64,000 nucleotides of DNA, taken from positions 1 through 64,000 of the forward strand of contig CAYJAD010000010.1 in assembly GCA_964368075.1 (NCBI GenBank), written 5' to 3'. Source of the stretch: CAYJAD01 sp964368075 (GTDB lineage Bacteria > Desulfobacterota > Desulfovibrionia > Desulfovibrionales > Desulfovibrionaceae). The position numbers were made by a program, and so were the translations under genes. This document shows, in pieces, positions 24,231-32,887 of this stretch. Within the stretch, counting starts at the first letter, position 1, and each line of letters opens with the position of its first letter. The notes under the pieces are model-generated. The model was not told the DNA's origin, did no database searches, and saw nothing but the letters and a program-made list of their open reading frames with translations.

Positions 24231-25592
24231 CTAAGTAAGTATCAATGGTTTACACAATGTTTTAGGTTTATTATCATACATATAACGTTCTTTGTATACA
24301 GTGAAAAAGTATACTGACATAAAAAAGGCTAAAAACTCAGCAATAGGAACGGCAAGCCATACGCCATTTATACCTATGTATTGTGGCAAAGTAAGAATTG
24401 CCAATGTAATAAAGACAAATGTGCGCAAAAAAGAAATAAAAGCCGATACCTTTCCATTAGAGTATGCTGTGAAAAATCCTGATGCAAAGATATTTATACC
24501 TGAAAAAAGAAAACCTACAGAAAAAAGATAAAAACCGTGTACGGTGAGCTCATAGGCCTTTGTTCCTTTTTCTAAAAATATAGTGGCGATGCTTTCATTG
24601 ATGGCAAAAGATATCAGCACAAGAGCTAAGGAGCTTATGCTGATAAACTTTATACATACAGTGAATAGTTTTCTTAAGCGTGACTTGCTCATGGCTCCAA
24701 AATAGAAGCTGATAAGCGGGGCAATACCTACAGAAAATCCAATAAAGAATGTATTAATGAGCAATTGTGCGTAGAGCACCACGGTAATAGCGGCAATACC
24801 ATCATTTCCTGCTATTTTTAGCATGGTTATGTTAAATAAATAAGTGGTAACGCCTGTGGCAAGATGTGTTACCATCTCTGATGAACCGTTGCCGCATGCA
24901 GAGAAAATGGACTTTATATCTAAAGAAAATGACACAAAATGTAAGCTGTTCTGCGCTTTTTGGCTCGAGAAAAAGTATAAGCCCATAAGAGTTGGTAATA
25001 AAAACCCTAAGCCTGTAGCCAGTGCTACACCTTGCATACCCATATTAAAATATACAATAAATATATAATCTAAAATGATATTTGTTAGGCCGCCTACCAT
25101 AAGGGCAAATAAGGCAAATTGAGGTCTACCAGAAGCAATCATGGCATTTTCAAAAATAGTTTGTAAAATAGCGCAAGGAGCAAAAAGAGATAATATAACA
25201 AAATAATCATAACAATATTGGTATGTTTGTTTATTAGCTCCAAGAGTAAGCAATATTTCATGTAAAAATATTTGTGTAAATACAGTAAGCAATACGCCTA
25301 TTGTAAAACCCGTGATACAAAAAAGAGTTAACTTCTCTTTAGCTTTGTGCGCCTTTCCTTCACCTAGAAGCCTTGCGCAGATGGCATTGCCCCCTGTGCC
25401 CAGCATGGTTCCCACGGCTATAAAAACTGTGATCATAGGCAAAATAATGTTTATGGCTGAAAGGGCATGAGTGTTAATGAGGTTAGCCACAAAAATACCA
25501 TCCACCATGGTATAGACAGACATAAAAATCATCATGGAAATACTTGGTAATGTGAACGTAAGAATATTCTTAAAAGTAATAGTTTTAAGCAT
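24231..25592 (-). CDS. MATE-family multidrug efflux transporter
   Basis: This 453-residue inner-membrane antiporter is predicted to export cationic drugs or metabolites using sodium or protons. About 12 membrane helices form two halves. The N-terminal half has TLPSISMMIFMSVYTMVDGIFV and the inter-domain GTMLGTGGNAICARLLGEG block typical of DinF/MepA-like MATE members. Length is normal (440-460). A 19-bp-spaced promoter lies just upstream, shared with a divergent MerR regulator. The efflux gene is therefore probably induced by a ligand sensed by that regulator. Confidence 0.93.
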   Translation of the reverse strand: MLKTITFKNILTFTLPSISMMIFMSVYTMVDGIFVANLINTHALSAINIILPMITVFIAVGTMLGTGGNAICARLLGEGKAHKAKEKLTLFCITGFTIGVLLTVFTQIFLHEILLTLGANKQTYQYCYDYFVILSLFAPCAILQTIFENAMIASGRPQFALFALMVGGLTNIILDYIFIVYFNMGMQGVALATGLGFLLPTLMGLYFFSSQKAQNSLHFVSFSLDIKSIFSACGNGSSEMVTHLATGVTTYLFNITMLKIAGNDGIAAITVVLYAQLLINTFFIGFSVGIAPLISFYFGAMSKSRLRKLFTVCIKFISISSLALVLISFAINESIATIFLEKGTKAYELTVHGFYLFSVGFLFSGINIFASGFFTAYSNGKVSAFISFLRTFVFITLAILTLPQYIGINGVWLAVPIAEFLAFFMSVYFFTVYKERYMYDNKPKTLCKPLILT

Positions 25593-25655
25593 AAGTATTA
25601 GACTCCTTGTACTATAATCTCTTTCTTTACCCTAAAAAAAAGATATGCTAGGTTC

Positions 25656-25686
25656 ACTATAAAGTATGACGTAATGTGAGAGTCAA
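25656..25686 (-). promoter_or_regulatory. MerR-type promoter with 19-bp spacer
   Basis: On the minus strand TTGACT (25686-25681) and TATAGT (25661-25656) are separated by exactly 19 bases instead of 17. An imperfect dyad TCAC...GTGA lies across the spacer. MerR-family activators twist such elongated promoters to activate them. It drives the MATE gene. Confidence 0.75.
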
Positions 25687-25701
25687 TGAAAAAGGTGAAA
25701 A

Positions 25702-26496
25702 ATGGAAAAATATTTATCCATCGGTGAGGTTGTGAAAATGAAAGGGGTAAGTCATAGAGCTTTACGCCATTATGATGATTTGGGGATTTTAGTTCCTGCC
25801 TACACAAACCCCGAAACAAAATATAGATACTATTCAAAAAATCAAATAATTGTGCTTGATATTATTCTTCTTTGCGTGGCTCTGGGTATACCTTTGAAGC
25901 AATTCAAAAACTACCTCCTTGAAGATGGAAGTATCGACGCCAAACAAATGATAATTGACGCTAAAGCCAAGGCTGTACAAGTAGAAAATGAAATTAAGCA
26001 AAAGCTCTACTTTCTAGATTCTGCCTCTGAACACTTTAGCGATGTTGACACTATATCACAGCAAAAACAGGCCTATACAAAGCAGATTCTACAAAGATAC
26101 TTTCTCACCGCACATGCACCTGAAAACTTTGGCACACATGCAGATTATTGGACAAAGCTGACCACATTGTACAAAACAGCGTTAAAAAAAGGCTTCGCCT
26201 TATCTATCAATCAAGGTTTATGCTTTTACTTACAAAATGGACAAGCGCAGGTAAAATATTTTATAGAAATTCAACAACCACAGTTTGTAGAACAAGGCCA
26301 TCCCGATATTTTGGTTATACCTAAAGCAGAATTTTTATGTGAATTTTTTGAAGATAGATGTTTTTTTGAAGCCTTAGAAAAATACCAATCGCACAAAAGC
26401 TATCTTGCAGGAAATATGCTTATTTTATGTGATATCCTTGAAGGAAACATTAGCCATAAGGCTGCCCCCTTTGAAATACAACTTTTACTGCAATAA
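25702..26496 (+). CDS. MerR-family transcriptional regulator with effector domain
   Basis: This 264-residue protein has an N-terminal winged HTH (residues 4-70): YLSIGEVVKMKGVSHRALRHYDDLGILVPAYTN-type signature and YRYYSKNQI. A dimerisation coiled coil follows at about 75-120. The C-terminal 140 residues resemble the ligand-binding halves of BmrR/GyrI-type regulators, although no single motif proves this. AAGGTG precedes the ATG. It is divergent from the MATE exporter gene with a 19-bp-spaced promoter between, so it probably activates that exporter in response to a drug. Confidence 0.9.
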   Translation: MEKYLSIGEVVKMKGVSHRALRHYDDLGILVPAYTNPETKYRYYSKNQIIVLDIILLCVALGIPLKQFKNYLLEDGSIDAKQMIIDAKAKAVQVENEIKQKLYFLDSASEHFSDVDTISQQKQAYTKQILQRYFLTAHAPENFGTHADYWTKLTTLYKTALKKGFALSINQGLCFYLQNGQAQVKYFIEIQQPQFVEQGHPDILVIPKAEFLCEFFEDRCFFEALEKYQSHKSYLAGNMLILCDILEGNISHKAAPFEIQLLLQ

Positions 26497-26599
26497 ACGC
26501 AAGCACAGCATAATAGTGAAGCATGGAGACCTCTGCACAATTATTTTCGAATATAACTTTATCAGTAAAATTTAAAAAACTGCTCGACGTTTCTTGTTT

Positions 26600-27670
26600 C
26601 TAGTCAGGTAGTGCACTTACCACTGGTTCTACTTCAAACTTTCCATCACTTTTCTTTTTGCCCACTGCTTGGCCAGCGCCTAAATCATTAAAATGCCACC
26701 ACTCAGAGGCCAAGGGTGTTAAACCTGCATCGGTGCAATATTTTTGCAATAGCAAAGCACCTTCAGTTATGTTTTTTGCAGGTTTCATGCTTTTCCATGC
26801 TGTTGTGGAACGTGAAGTTACAGGTTGTGCAAAAACCACCGCTTTATTGCTGAGTTCATGCATGGCTGAAGGCATGGTATATTCTGTGTATTCCATAATG
26901 TGCGTAAAGGCATATGCGCCGATTTTTTGCATTTCTTTACGCACTATTTTAGCTAAATGCACATCGATAGCATAGCCACGTTGATGGTTTGATGTGCCTT
27001 GTGAAACAAACCAACTCTTGCCCCAAGGTGGCGTGCTTACCCCGCGGCGCACTTGAGCGTCTTTTTTCATAAGATTCGCCAATCCCAGCACAATTTTTCT
27101 TTGCACTGCATGCGAGCGAAATGCCTCGTACAATACCAAGGTATTGCCTTGTGCTAAAGCAGCATTTTGCGCCAATTGAATTTTTTTTGCCATAAAATAT
27201 AATGCCGGCATTGTATACATTTCTTGATTTAAGCGTGCGTTAAAGCCTTTGGCGGCATATAAACTTTTACCTGTAATATTGGGTAACTCCTTTCCCGATG
27301 AACGCAAAATAGAACCGGAAACATTGGTATTTTTATATACTATGGACGGAATAATATCCGGTAAGTTTACCATACAATAGACATGTGGCACATAGCCCTC
27401 TTGCTCTGCATGACGAACCTTAAACCATGCACCCTTTTCTTGTAAAATAACAAAGGCTTGTCCAGGAGAGAGTTTGTGTATTTTTTTACTTTTGCCGGTA
27501 GGCTCTGCGTGAAGGGTTAAAGGAATAGAGGCATAGCCTGTGCTGCCGTTTAAGGGAAGCTCAAAAAAAGAGGTGGCTTTTTCTGCATAGGCATAAGAAA
27601 CAAAAAAGCCTGTGATGAAAAATAGCGCTACAAAAACAGCTTGTGATATTTTGCGAATTTGTTCTTGCAT
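26600..27670 (-). CDS. Exported D-Ala-D-Ala dipeptidase with SH3 domain
   Basis: This 356-residue protein is read from the ATG at 27670 (AGGAG upstream); an upstream reading from 27718 lacks a ribosome site. A signal peptide covers about residues 1-30 (SQAVFVALFFITGFFVSYAYA). An SH3-like region follows (about 45-100: TLHAEPTGKSKKIHKL, AWFKVRHAEQEGYVP). The rest is a VanX/DdpX M15D peptidase: EAFRSHAVQRKI, then the zinc ligands in TSNHQRGYAIDVHL, and EWWHFND with the catalytic Glu and last His. The enzyme should split D-Ala-D-Ala or trim murein in the periplasm. No van ligase genes are near, so recycling of wall peptides is likelier than vancomycin resistance. Confidence 0.88.
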   Translation of the reverse strand: MQEQIRKISQAVFVALFFITGFFVSYAYAEKATSFFELPLNGSTGYASIPLTLHAEPTGKSKKIHKLSPGQAFVILQEKGAWFKVRHAEQEGYVPHVYCMVNLPDIIPSIVYKNTNVSGSILRSSGKELPNITGKSLYAAKGFNARLNQEMYTMPALYFMAKKIQLAQNAALAQGNTLVLYEAFRSHAVQRKIVLGLANLMKKDAQVRRGVSTPPWGKSWFVSQGTSNHQRGYAIDVHLAKIVRKEMQKIGAYAFTHIMEYTEYTMPSAMHELSNKAVVFAQPVTSRSTTAWKSMKPAKNITEGALLLQKYCTDAGLTPLASEWWHFNDLGAGQAVGKKKSDGKFEVEPVVSALPD

Positions 27671-27943
27671 AATTTCTCCTAATAAGCGTATTTGTGTATA
27701 AAAAATATGAAATGGCACAAAAAAAAGGTAAAAAAAATATATTTGTACATTTTATGCTAAAAGTAAAAAAATCACAAGTTAAAGAAAATTTTACAAAAAA
27801 AAATCTGTTACTATTTTTTTCTATAATAATTTTAAAGAAATACAGTTGGCATTAGTTTTCTAGATAAAAAATTGTTTTTTTCCATATAAAATCATTGCTA
27901 TAGCAACTATTTTGGGTGTAGAGTAGTTCCCGTCTACTATACG

Positions 27944-27970
27944 AAGGCATGGCATAAGGCCATACCTTTT
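27944..27970 (+). promoter_or_regulatory. Hairpin in the fdhA leader
   Basis: AAGGCATGGC (27944-27953) pairs with GCCATACCTT (27959-27968, one G-T pair), followed by TT then A-rich sequence, and ends 8 bases before the GGAGG of fdhA. It could be an attenuator or an RNA protecting the ribosome site. Confidence 0.45.
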
Positions 27971-27986
27971 AAAACTTGGAGGTAGT

Positions 27987-30900
27987 ATGAATAGACGTAC
28001 CTTCTTGAAAATGTCTTGCTGTCTTGGGGCAGGTTTTGCCCTCACCGGACTAGGCGTAGACATTTTACAAGCTAAAGCCTTTGCTATGGATATGCAGCGT
28101 ATGGACGCTGTTAAGTCCGCCAAGCAATCCACTTCCATTTGCTGTTACTGTTCTGTTGGTTGCGGTCTCATCTGTAGCACCGACACCAAAAGCGGCAAAG
28201 TCATTAATATAGAAGGTGACCCAGAGCACCCCATTAACGAAGGCGCCTTGTGTTCAAAGGGTGCAGGTATCATTCAAACCACCGCCGTCAACGAGCATCG
28301 TTTGACCAAGGTGCAATACCGCGCGCCCGGCAGTGACAAATGGGTAGAAAAAGATTGGGATTTTGCCATTGATCGTATCGCTAAGCTTATTAAAGCAGAA
28401 CGCGATAAGAGCTTTGAAATGAAAAATGCCAAAGGACAAGTTGTGAATCGCTGTGAATCCATCTCGCTCATGGGCAGTTCCAACGTGTTAAGTGAAGAAT
28501 GCTGGGCAACAGCGCAATTTGCGAGAGGCTTGGGGTTGACATATATCGACCACCAAGCGCGGGTCTGACACGGCCCCACTGTACCGGCTCTGGCAGAGTC
28601 GTTCGGACGCGGTTGCATGACTAATCACTGGATTGATATTCAACACAGTGATGTAATATTAATTCAAGGCAGTAATGCTGCTGAAAACCACCCTATTTCT
28701 TTTAAATGGGTAATGAAAGCTAAAGCTCGTGGTGCCAAAGTTATTCACGTGGACCCACGCTTTACTCGTACCTCGGCTCAATCAGATATTTATGCTTGTT
28801 TGCGCCCAGGCACCGATGCCGCCTTCATAGGTGGCAACATCAAATACATTCTCGACAATAAAAAATATTTTGCCGAGTATGTAACAGAATATACCAACGC
28901 TGCTTTCATCGTCGCTGAAGGCTTTGATTTTAAAGATGGTTTATTTTCTGGTTATGATGCCAAAACACGTAAGTATGACAAATCCACTTGGGTTTTTGAA
29001 AAAGACTCTAAGGGCATGCCCAAGCGTGATATGACATTAAAAAATCCTCGCTGTGTGCTCAACTTGCTTAAAAAGCATTTTGACCGCTACGATGTGGACA
29101 CCGTAAGCAATATTACCGGTACACCTAAAGAAGATTTGCTCAAAGTATACTCCACCGTTGCCTCCACGGGCGTAAAAGACCGTGCCGGTACCGTTATGTA
29201 TGCTCTTGGTCAAACCCAAAGCACCATTGGTGTGCAAAGAATTCGCGCCCTTGCTATCATGCAGTTGTTGCTTGGTAACATTGGTATCTGTGGTGGCGGC
29301 GTTAACGCCCTGCGCGGTGAACCCAACGTACAAGGCTCCACCGACCACGCTATTCTTTACCACTATTTGCCAGGGTATTTGCCTGTGCCTCGCGCTGGCC
29401 GCACCACCCTTGATGCCTATGTAAAGGCCGCTACTCCCGTAACGCACGACCCCATGTCGGCCAACTGGTGGGGCAATACACCTAAATATGCTGTAAGCTT
29501 ACTCAAAACATGGTTTGGCGATGCCGCCACCAAGGATAATGAGTTTGGCTATCAATGGCTACCCAAAGTAGATGACGGCGCTAACCGCGACGTCTTGCAT
29601 ATGATTGACGCCATGTACAATGGCAACATCAAAGGGTACTACTGTATTGGTCAAAACCCTTGTGGTTCCTTGCCCAATGCCAATAAAGTACGCCAAGCTA
29701 TGACCAAGCTCGACTGGATGGTACACGTTAACATCTTTGATAACGAGTCCGCTTCCTTCTGGAAAGGCCCTGGTATGGATCCTAAAAACATCAAAACAGA
29801 GTGCTTCCTCTTGCCCGCTTCGGCAAACACCGAAAAGCAAGGTAGCCAAGCCAACTCTGGCCGCTGGATGCAATGGCTCCACAAAGCCACCGATGCCCCC
29901 GGCGACTGTTTGACCACAGGCGCCATTGCTTTGCGCGTCATGGATAAACTTAAAGAATTGTACAAAAAAGAAGGCGGTGCCTTCCCAGACCCCATCTTGA
30001 ACCTTCGTTATGACTATGGCGATGGCAAAGGTGAGTTTGATATGGTAAAAGTGGCTCGTCGCATTAACGGTGAATTTGAAAAAGATACTACTGTTAATGG
30101 AAAAGCCTTCAAAAAAGGTCAACCTGTTCCCGGCTTTGGTCTTTTACAAGCCGATGGGAGCACTAGCGGCGGTAACTGGCTCTGTTCCGGTAGCTTTGCC
30201 GCTGACGGCACCAACCTTATGGATCGTCGCGGTAAAGAAGACCCCACTAAACTTGGTCTTTACCCCAATTGGTCTTATGCTTGGCCTGTAAACCGCCGCG
30301 TAGTGTACAACCGTGCCTCTGTGGATAAAAACGGTAATCCCTTTAACCCTGCCCGTGCCCTGCTTGCATGGAAAGACGGTAAATGGGTGGGAGACGTGCC
30401 AGACGGTCCATGGCCACCCATGGGTGATAAAGGCGGTAAATTGCCTTTCATTATGAAACCTGATGGCGTAGGTTCGCTCTTTGGCCCCGGCCTTGGCGAC
30501 GGCCCCTTCCCCGAGCACTATGAGCCTCTGGAAAGCCCGCTGAGCAAAAACCTTATGTCTAAGCAATATAATAGCCCAATTATTACTATATTTAAGGGCC
30601 CCTTAGATAAGGTTGCCGCCGCTGACCCAGCCTATCCTTTAGTTATGACCACCTACTCTTGTACCGAGCACTGGTGCTCTGGCGCGCTCACTCGCTGGCA
30701 AAGCTGGCTTGTGGAAAGCATGCCGCAAGCCTATGTGGAAATGAGCCATGAACTGGCCAAAGAAAGAGGCATTGCCAATGGTGATAAGGTTAAAGTATCT
30801 TCTTGCCGCGGCGAAGTAGATGCAGTGGCCATGGTAACCACACGCATGCAGCCCCTTAAAGTTGACGGTAAAATGACCCACCAAGTGGGCATGACCTTCA

Positions 30901-31025
30901 ACTACGGTTGGCTCTTCCCCAAGGACAACGGCGATACAGCCAACTTGCTCACTCCCTTTGTGGGCGATGGCAATGCTGGCACACCAGAATACAAGGCCTT
31001 CATGGTCAACATTAAAAAGGCATAG
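27987..31025 (+). CDS. fdhA: Formate dehydrogenase alpha subunit, selenocysteine-containing
   Basis: This catalytic subunit has 1012 residues when the in-frame TGA at 28566-28568 is read as selenocysteine (residue 194). It oxidises formate to CO2 using a W/Mo-bisMGD cofactor. A twin-arginine signal (RRTFLK, residues 3-8) sends the folded protein to the periplasm. A [4Fe-4S] motif starts at CCYCSVGC (52-59). The sequence HQARV-Sec-HGPTV matches the active site of selenocysteine FDHs. A stem-loop right after the TGA acts as SECIS. A GGAGG precedes the ATG. fdhB follows after 10 bases, fdhE after that. Automatic gene callers would split it in two. Confidence 0.97.
28566..28615 (+). promoter_or_regulatory. 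Selenocysteine UGA codon and SECIS element
   Basis: TGA (28566-28568) is followed by CACGGCCCC, as in known formate dehydrogenase genes, and a stem 28585-28591/28595-28601 (CGGCTCT with AGAGTCG) around a GGC loop. SelB binds such apical stems to direct Sec-tRNA to the UGA. Confidence 0.85.
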
Positions 31026-31035
31026 GAGGTGACGC

Positions 31036-31683
31036 ATGTCTGAAGGTAAATCCATATTAGTCGATACGTCCCTCTGCACGGCTTGCCGTGGTTGTCAGGT
31101 GGCTTGCAAGCAGTGGAATAAGCTTCCTGCTGTTAAAACTGTACAAACAGGAACCTACCAAAACCCGCCGGATTTTTCGGCAGAAACCTATAAAGTAGTG
31201 CGTTTTTCTGAAGGAAAAGCTGAAGGAAAACCCTATTGGTACTTCTTCTCCGATATGTGCCGTCACTGTGTGGATGCTCCATGTCAAGCGGCAGCTTCGG
31301 GAGATGAAATTGTAGTTAACGAGGCCACCGGTGCCGTTATTTACGATCCTGCAAGTTCTGAAAAGATGGATTTTGAAACGGCTAAGTCTGTGTGCCCTTA
31401 CGATATTCCTCGTCAGGACCCCAAAAGCAAAAAAGTTACTAAATGTACCATGTGTCTTGATAGAGTTCAAGGTGGACGTCAGCCTGCTTGTGTTCTTTCT
31501 TGTCCTACGGGAAGTATGGTCTTTGGTGATAGAGCAGAAATTCTTGCCATGGCTGAAAAACGTGTGGCAGAGCTCAAAAAAATGCACCCCAAGGCTCAAG
31601 CTATTGATGCCGACAGTGTACGCGTTATCTATATTGTTATAGATGATCCAGAAAAATACGCTGCAAATGCCGCAGCGCAATAG
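31036..31683 (+). CDS. fdhB: Formate dehydrogenase beta (iron-sulfur) subunit
   Basis: This 215-residue electron-transfer subunit carries four [4Fe-4S] clusters. Cys motifs are visible in order: CTACRGCQVAC (about residues 15-25), CRHCVDAPC (75-83), a CPYDIPRQ block (about 119), CTMCLDR (136-142) and CVLSCPTG (152-159). It has no signal peptide or C-terminal membrane helix, so it is probably carried through the Tat pore with FdhA. GGAGGTGA lies at ideal spacing. As in Desulfovibrio FdhAB, a soluble cytochrome c3 could accept the electrons; none is encoded nearby. Confidence 0.95.
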   Translation: MSEGKSILVDTSLCTACRGCQVACKQWNKLPAVKTVQTGTYQNPPDFSAETYKVVRFSEGKAEGKPYWYFFSDMCRHCVDAPCQAAASGDEIVVNEATGAVIYDPASSEKMDFETAKSVCPYDIPRQDPKSKKVTKCTMCLDRVQGGRQPACVLSCPTGSMVFGDRAEILAMAEKRVAELKKMHPKAQAIDADSVRVIYIVIDDPEKYAANAAAQ

Positions 31684-31700
31684 TAAAAACAAAACACCTT

Positions 31701-31745
31701 GTGAGGGAAAATTGTTGTAAAACGTTTTTCCTCACATTCCTTTTT
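31701..31745 (+). terminator. Hairpin between fdhB and fdhE
   Basis: GTGAGGGAAAA (31701-31711) pairs with TTTTTCCTCAC (31725-31735, one mismatch). TTTTT follows at 31741. It probably reduces transcription into fdhE. Confidence 0.65.
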
Positions 31746-31794
31746 AAAAAACGCCATAGGGACTATTCCTTAATAAGTGCGTTTTGTGAGGGGA

Positions 31795-31851
31795 TGTGGG
31801 GGAAAGGGTACTCTTTTTGACGTTAGCAAAAATATGCCCCTTCCCCCCACA
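31795..31851. repeat. Stem-loop repeat, copy A (CTTTTTGACGTTAGCAAAA)
   Basis: G-rich TGTGGGGGAAAGGG pairs with CCCCTTCCCCCCACA. The top of the stem contains CTTTTTGACGTTAGCAAAA. A second copy at 62335-62376 has the same core with one change and the same G/C stem. The pair suggests a dispersed genomic repeat of the REP or terminator kind. Confidence 0.7.
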
Positions 31852-31883
31852 AAAAATTTTAAGACATATTATCGAGGTACATC

Positions 31884-32750
31884 ATGACTGAGAACGTTCT
31901 TCGTTCATTGAAAGAACAATATCCCTATGCCACACAATTTTTCGATACACTTCTCCCCCTAGAAGAACTTTGTCATGAACTTGCCAAAGAACTAGCACCG
32001 CCTATTTTACCCACCCCACTTGCGCAAGAAGAAAATATTTTAGGTAAAGCCCTCTACCCCACGGATAAGGAACACCTATCTCTCTATCTAGATGATGTCA
32101 TAATAACTGTTGCTTCTAAAATTTGCACCGTGGCTGCCAAAGTATTTTCCGGACACAGTGAAGAGTTAAAGAAACTTTCTGTTTTATTACAAAATGATAG
32201 TAAAGCTTGTAAACATTTGGCCTCCTTAGTTTTACAAGACAAACAACATCGCATAAGCGCTTGGGCCAAAAAATACGATGTGCAAAAAGACAGCGCCGCT
32301 CTTGTGGCCACCTATTTGGCACGAGCTGCTGCTGTACGTGTGGCTTTGCACAGTGGTCATATTCAAGCTCAAGAAAAATTTGAAAGTGGTGAAACTTCGG
32401 AACATTGGAGGGAAAATTTCTGCCCTGTCTGTGGGCACAGACCCAATGCAAGCTATCTCTGGCATAAAGAAGGCCATCGTTACTTACATTGCTCTTTGTG
32501 TCACAGTACTTGGCGTTTTTCTCGTACTACTTGTCCTGCTTGCGGCGATGCTAAACCGGAAAACCGTATGGTCTTTAATTTAGAAGGCAGTGTGGTACAG
32601 AGAGCCGAGGGCTGTACCAGCTGTAAGCACTATGTGCTGGTGTCCGACATTCGTGAAATGGCCGATAAAATCCCCTTGTATGCCCTACTTTACTGTCTTT
32701 TACCCATGGACATTCTTATGCAAGAAGAAGGATTTACAGCACCAGAGTAA
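31884..32750 (+). CDS. fdhE: Formate dehydrogenase accessory protein FdhE
   Basis: This 288-residue cytoplasmic maturation protein is needed for active exported formate dehydrogenase. The C-terminal third holds four CxxC pairs typical of FdhE and used for iron: FCPVCGHRP (about residue 178), HCSLCHS (about 203), TCPACGDA (about 217) and GCTSCKHYV (about 240). The N-terminal two thirds are helical. It follows fdhAB after 200 bases that hold a hairpin and a dispersed repeat, so expression may be partly separate. The ribosome site is weak (CGAGG). Confidence 0.92.
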   Translation: MTENVLRSLKEQYPYATQFFDTLLPLEELCHELAKELAPPILPTPLAQEENILGKALYPTDKEHLSLYLDDVIITVASKICTVAAKVFSGHSEELKKLSVLLQNDSKACKHLASLVLQDKQHRISAWAKKYDVQKDSAALVATYLARAAAVRVALHSGHIQAQEKFESGETSEHWRENFCPVCGHRPNASYLWHKEGHRYLHCSLCHSTWRFSRTTCPACGDAKPENRMVFNLEGSVVQRAEGCTSCKHYVLVSDIREMADKIPLYALLYCLLPMDILMQEEGFTAPE

Positions 32751-32776
32751 ATATAATTTTTACATACAAATTTTAC

Positions 32777-32814
32777 AAAAACAGAAGCCCAGCAATGCGT
32801 TTCTGTTTTTTATT
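32777..32814 (+). terminator. Terminator of fdhE
   Basis: AAAAACAGAA (32777-32786) pairs perfectly with TTCTGTTTTT (32801-32810), followed by TATTT. It is an intrinsic terminator closing the formate dehydrogenase unit. Confidence 0.8.
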
Positions 32815-32887
32815 TAAAACATAGAAGAATACTTGCAATTCTCCTTACAAAAGAATATTATTTGAAAAAATACAAGGAGTTTTGCCC

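Noticed and set aside
26600..27670. Vancomycin resistance determinant
   Set aside because: No vanA/vanH-type ligase or dehydrogenase nearby, and the peptidase is exported with an SH3 domain.
27700..27730. Sigma-54 promoter (TGGCAC) before fdhA
   Set aside because: TGGCAC occurs near 27713 but the matching TTGC box at the right distance is absent.
28569..28616. Frameshift or nonsense mutation splitting fdhA
   Set aside because: Frame is kept across the TGA, the flanking residues match the selenocysteine active site, and a SECIS stem follows.
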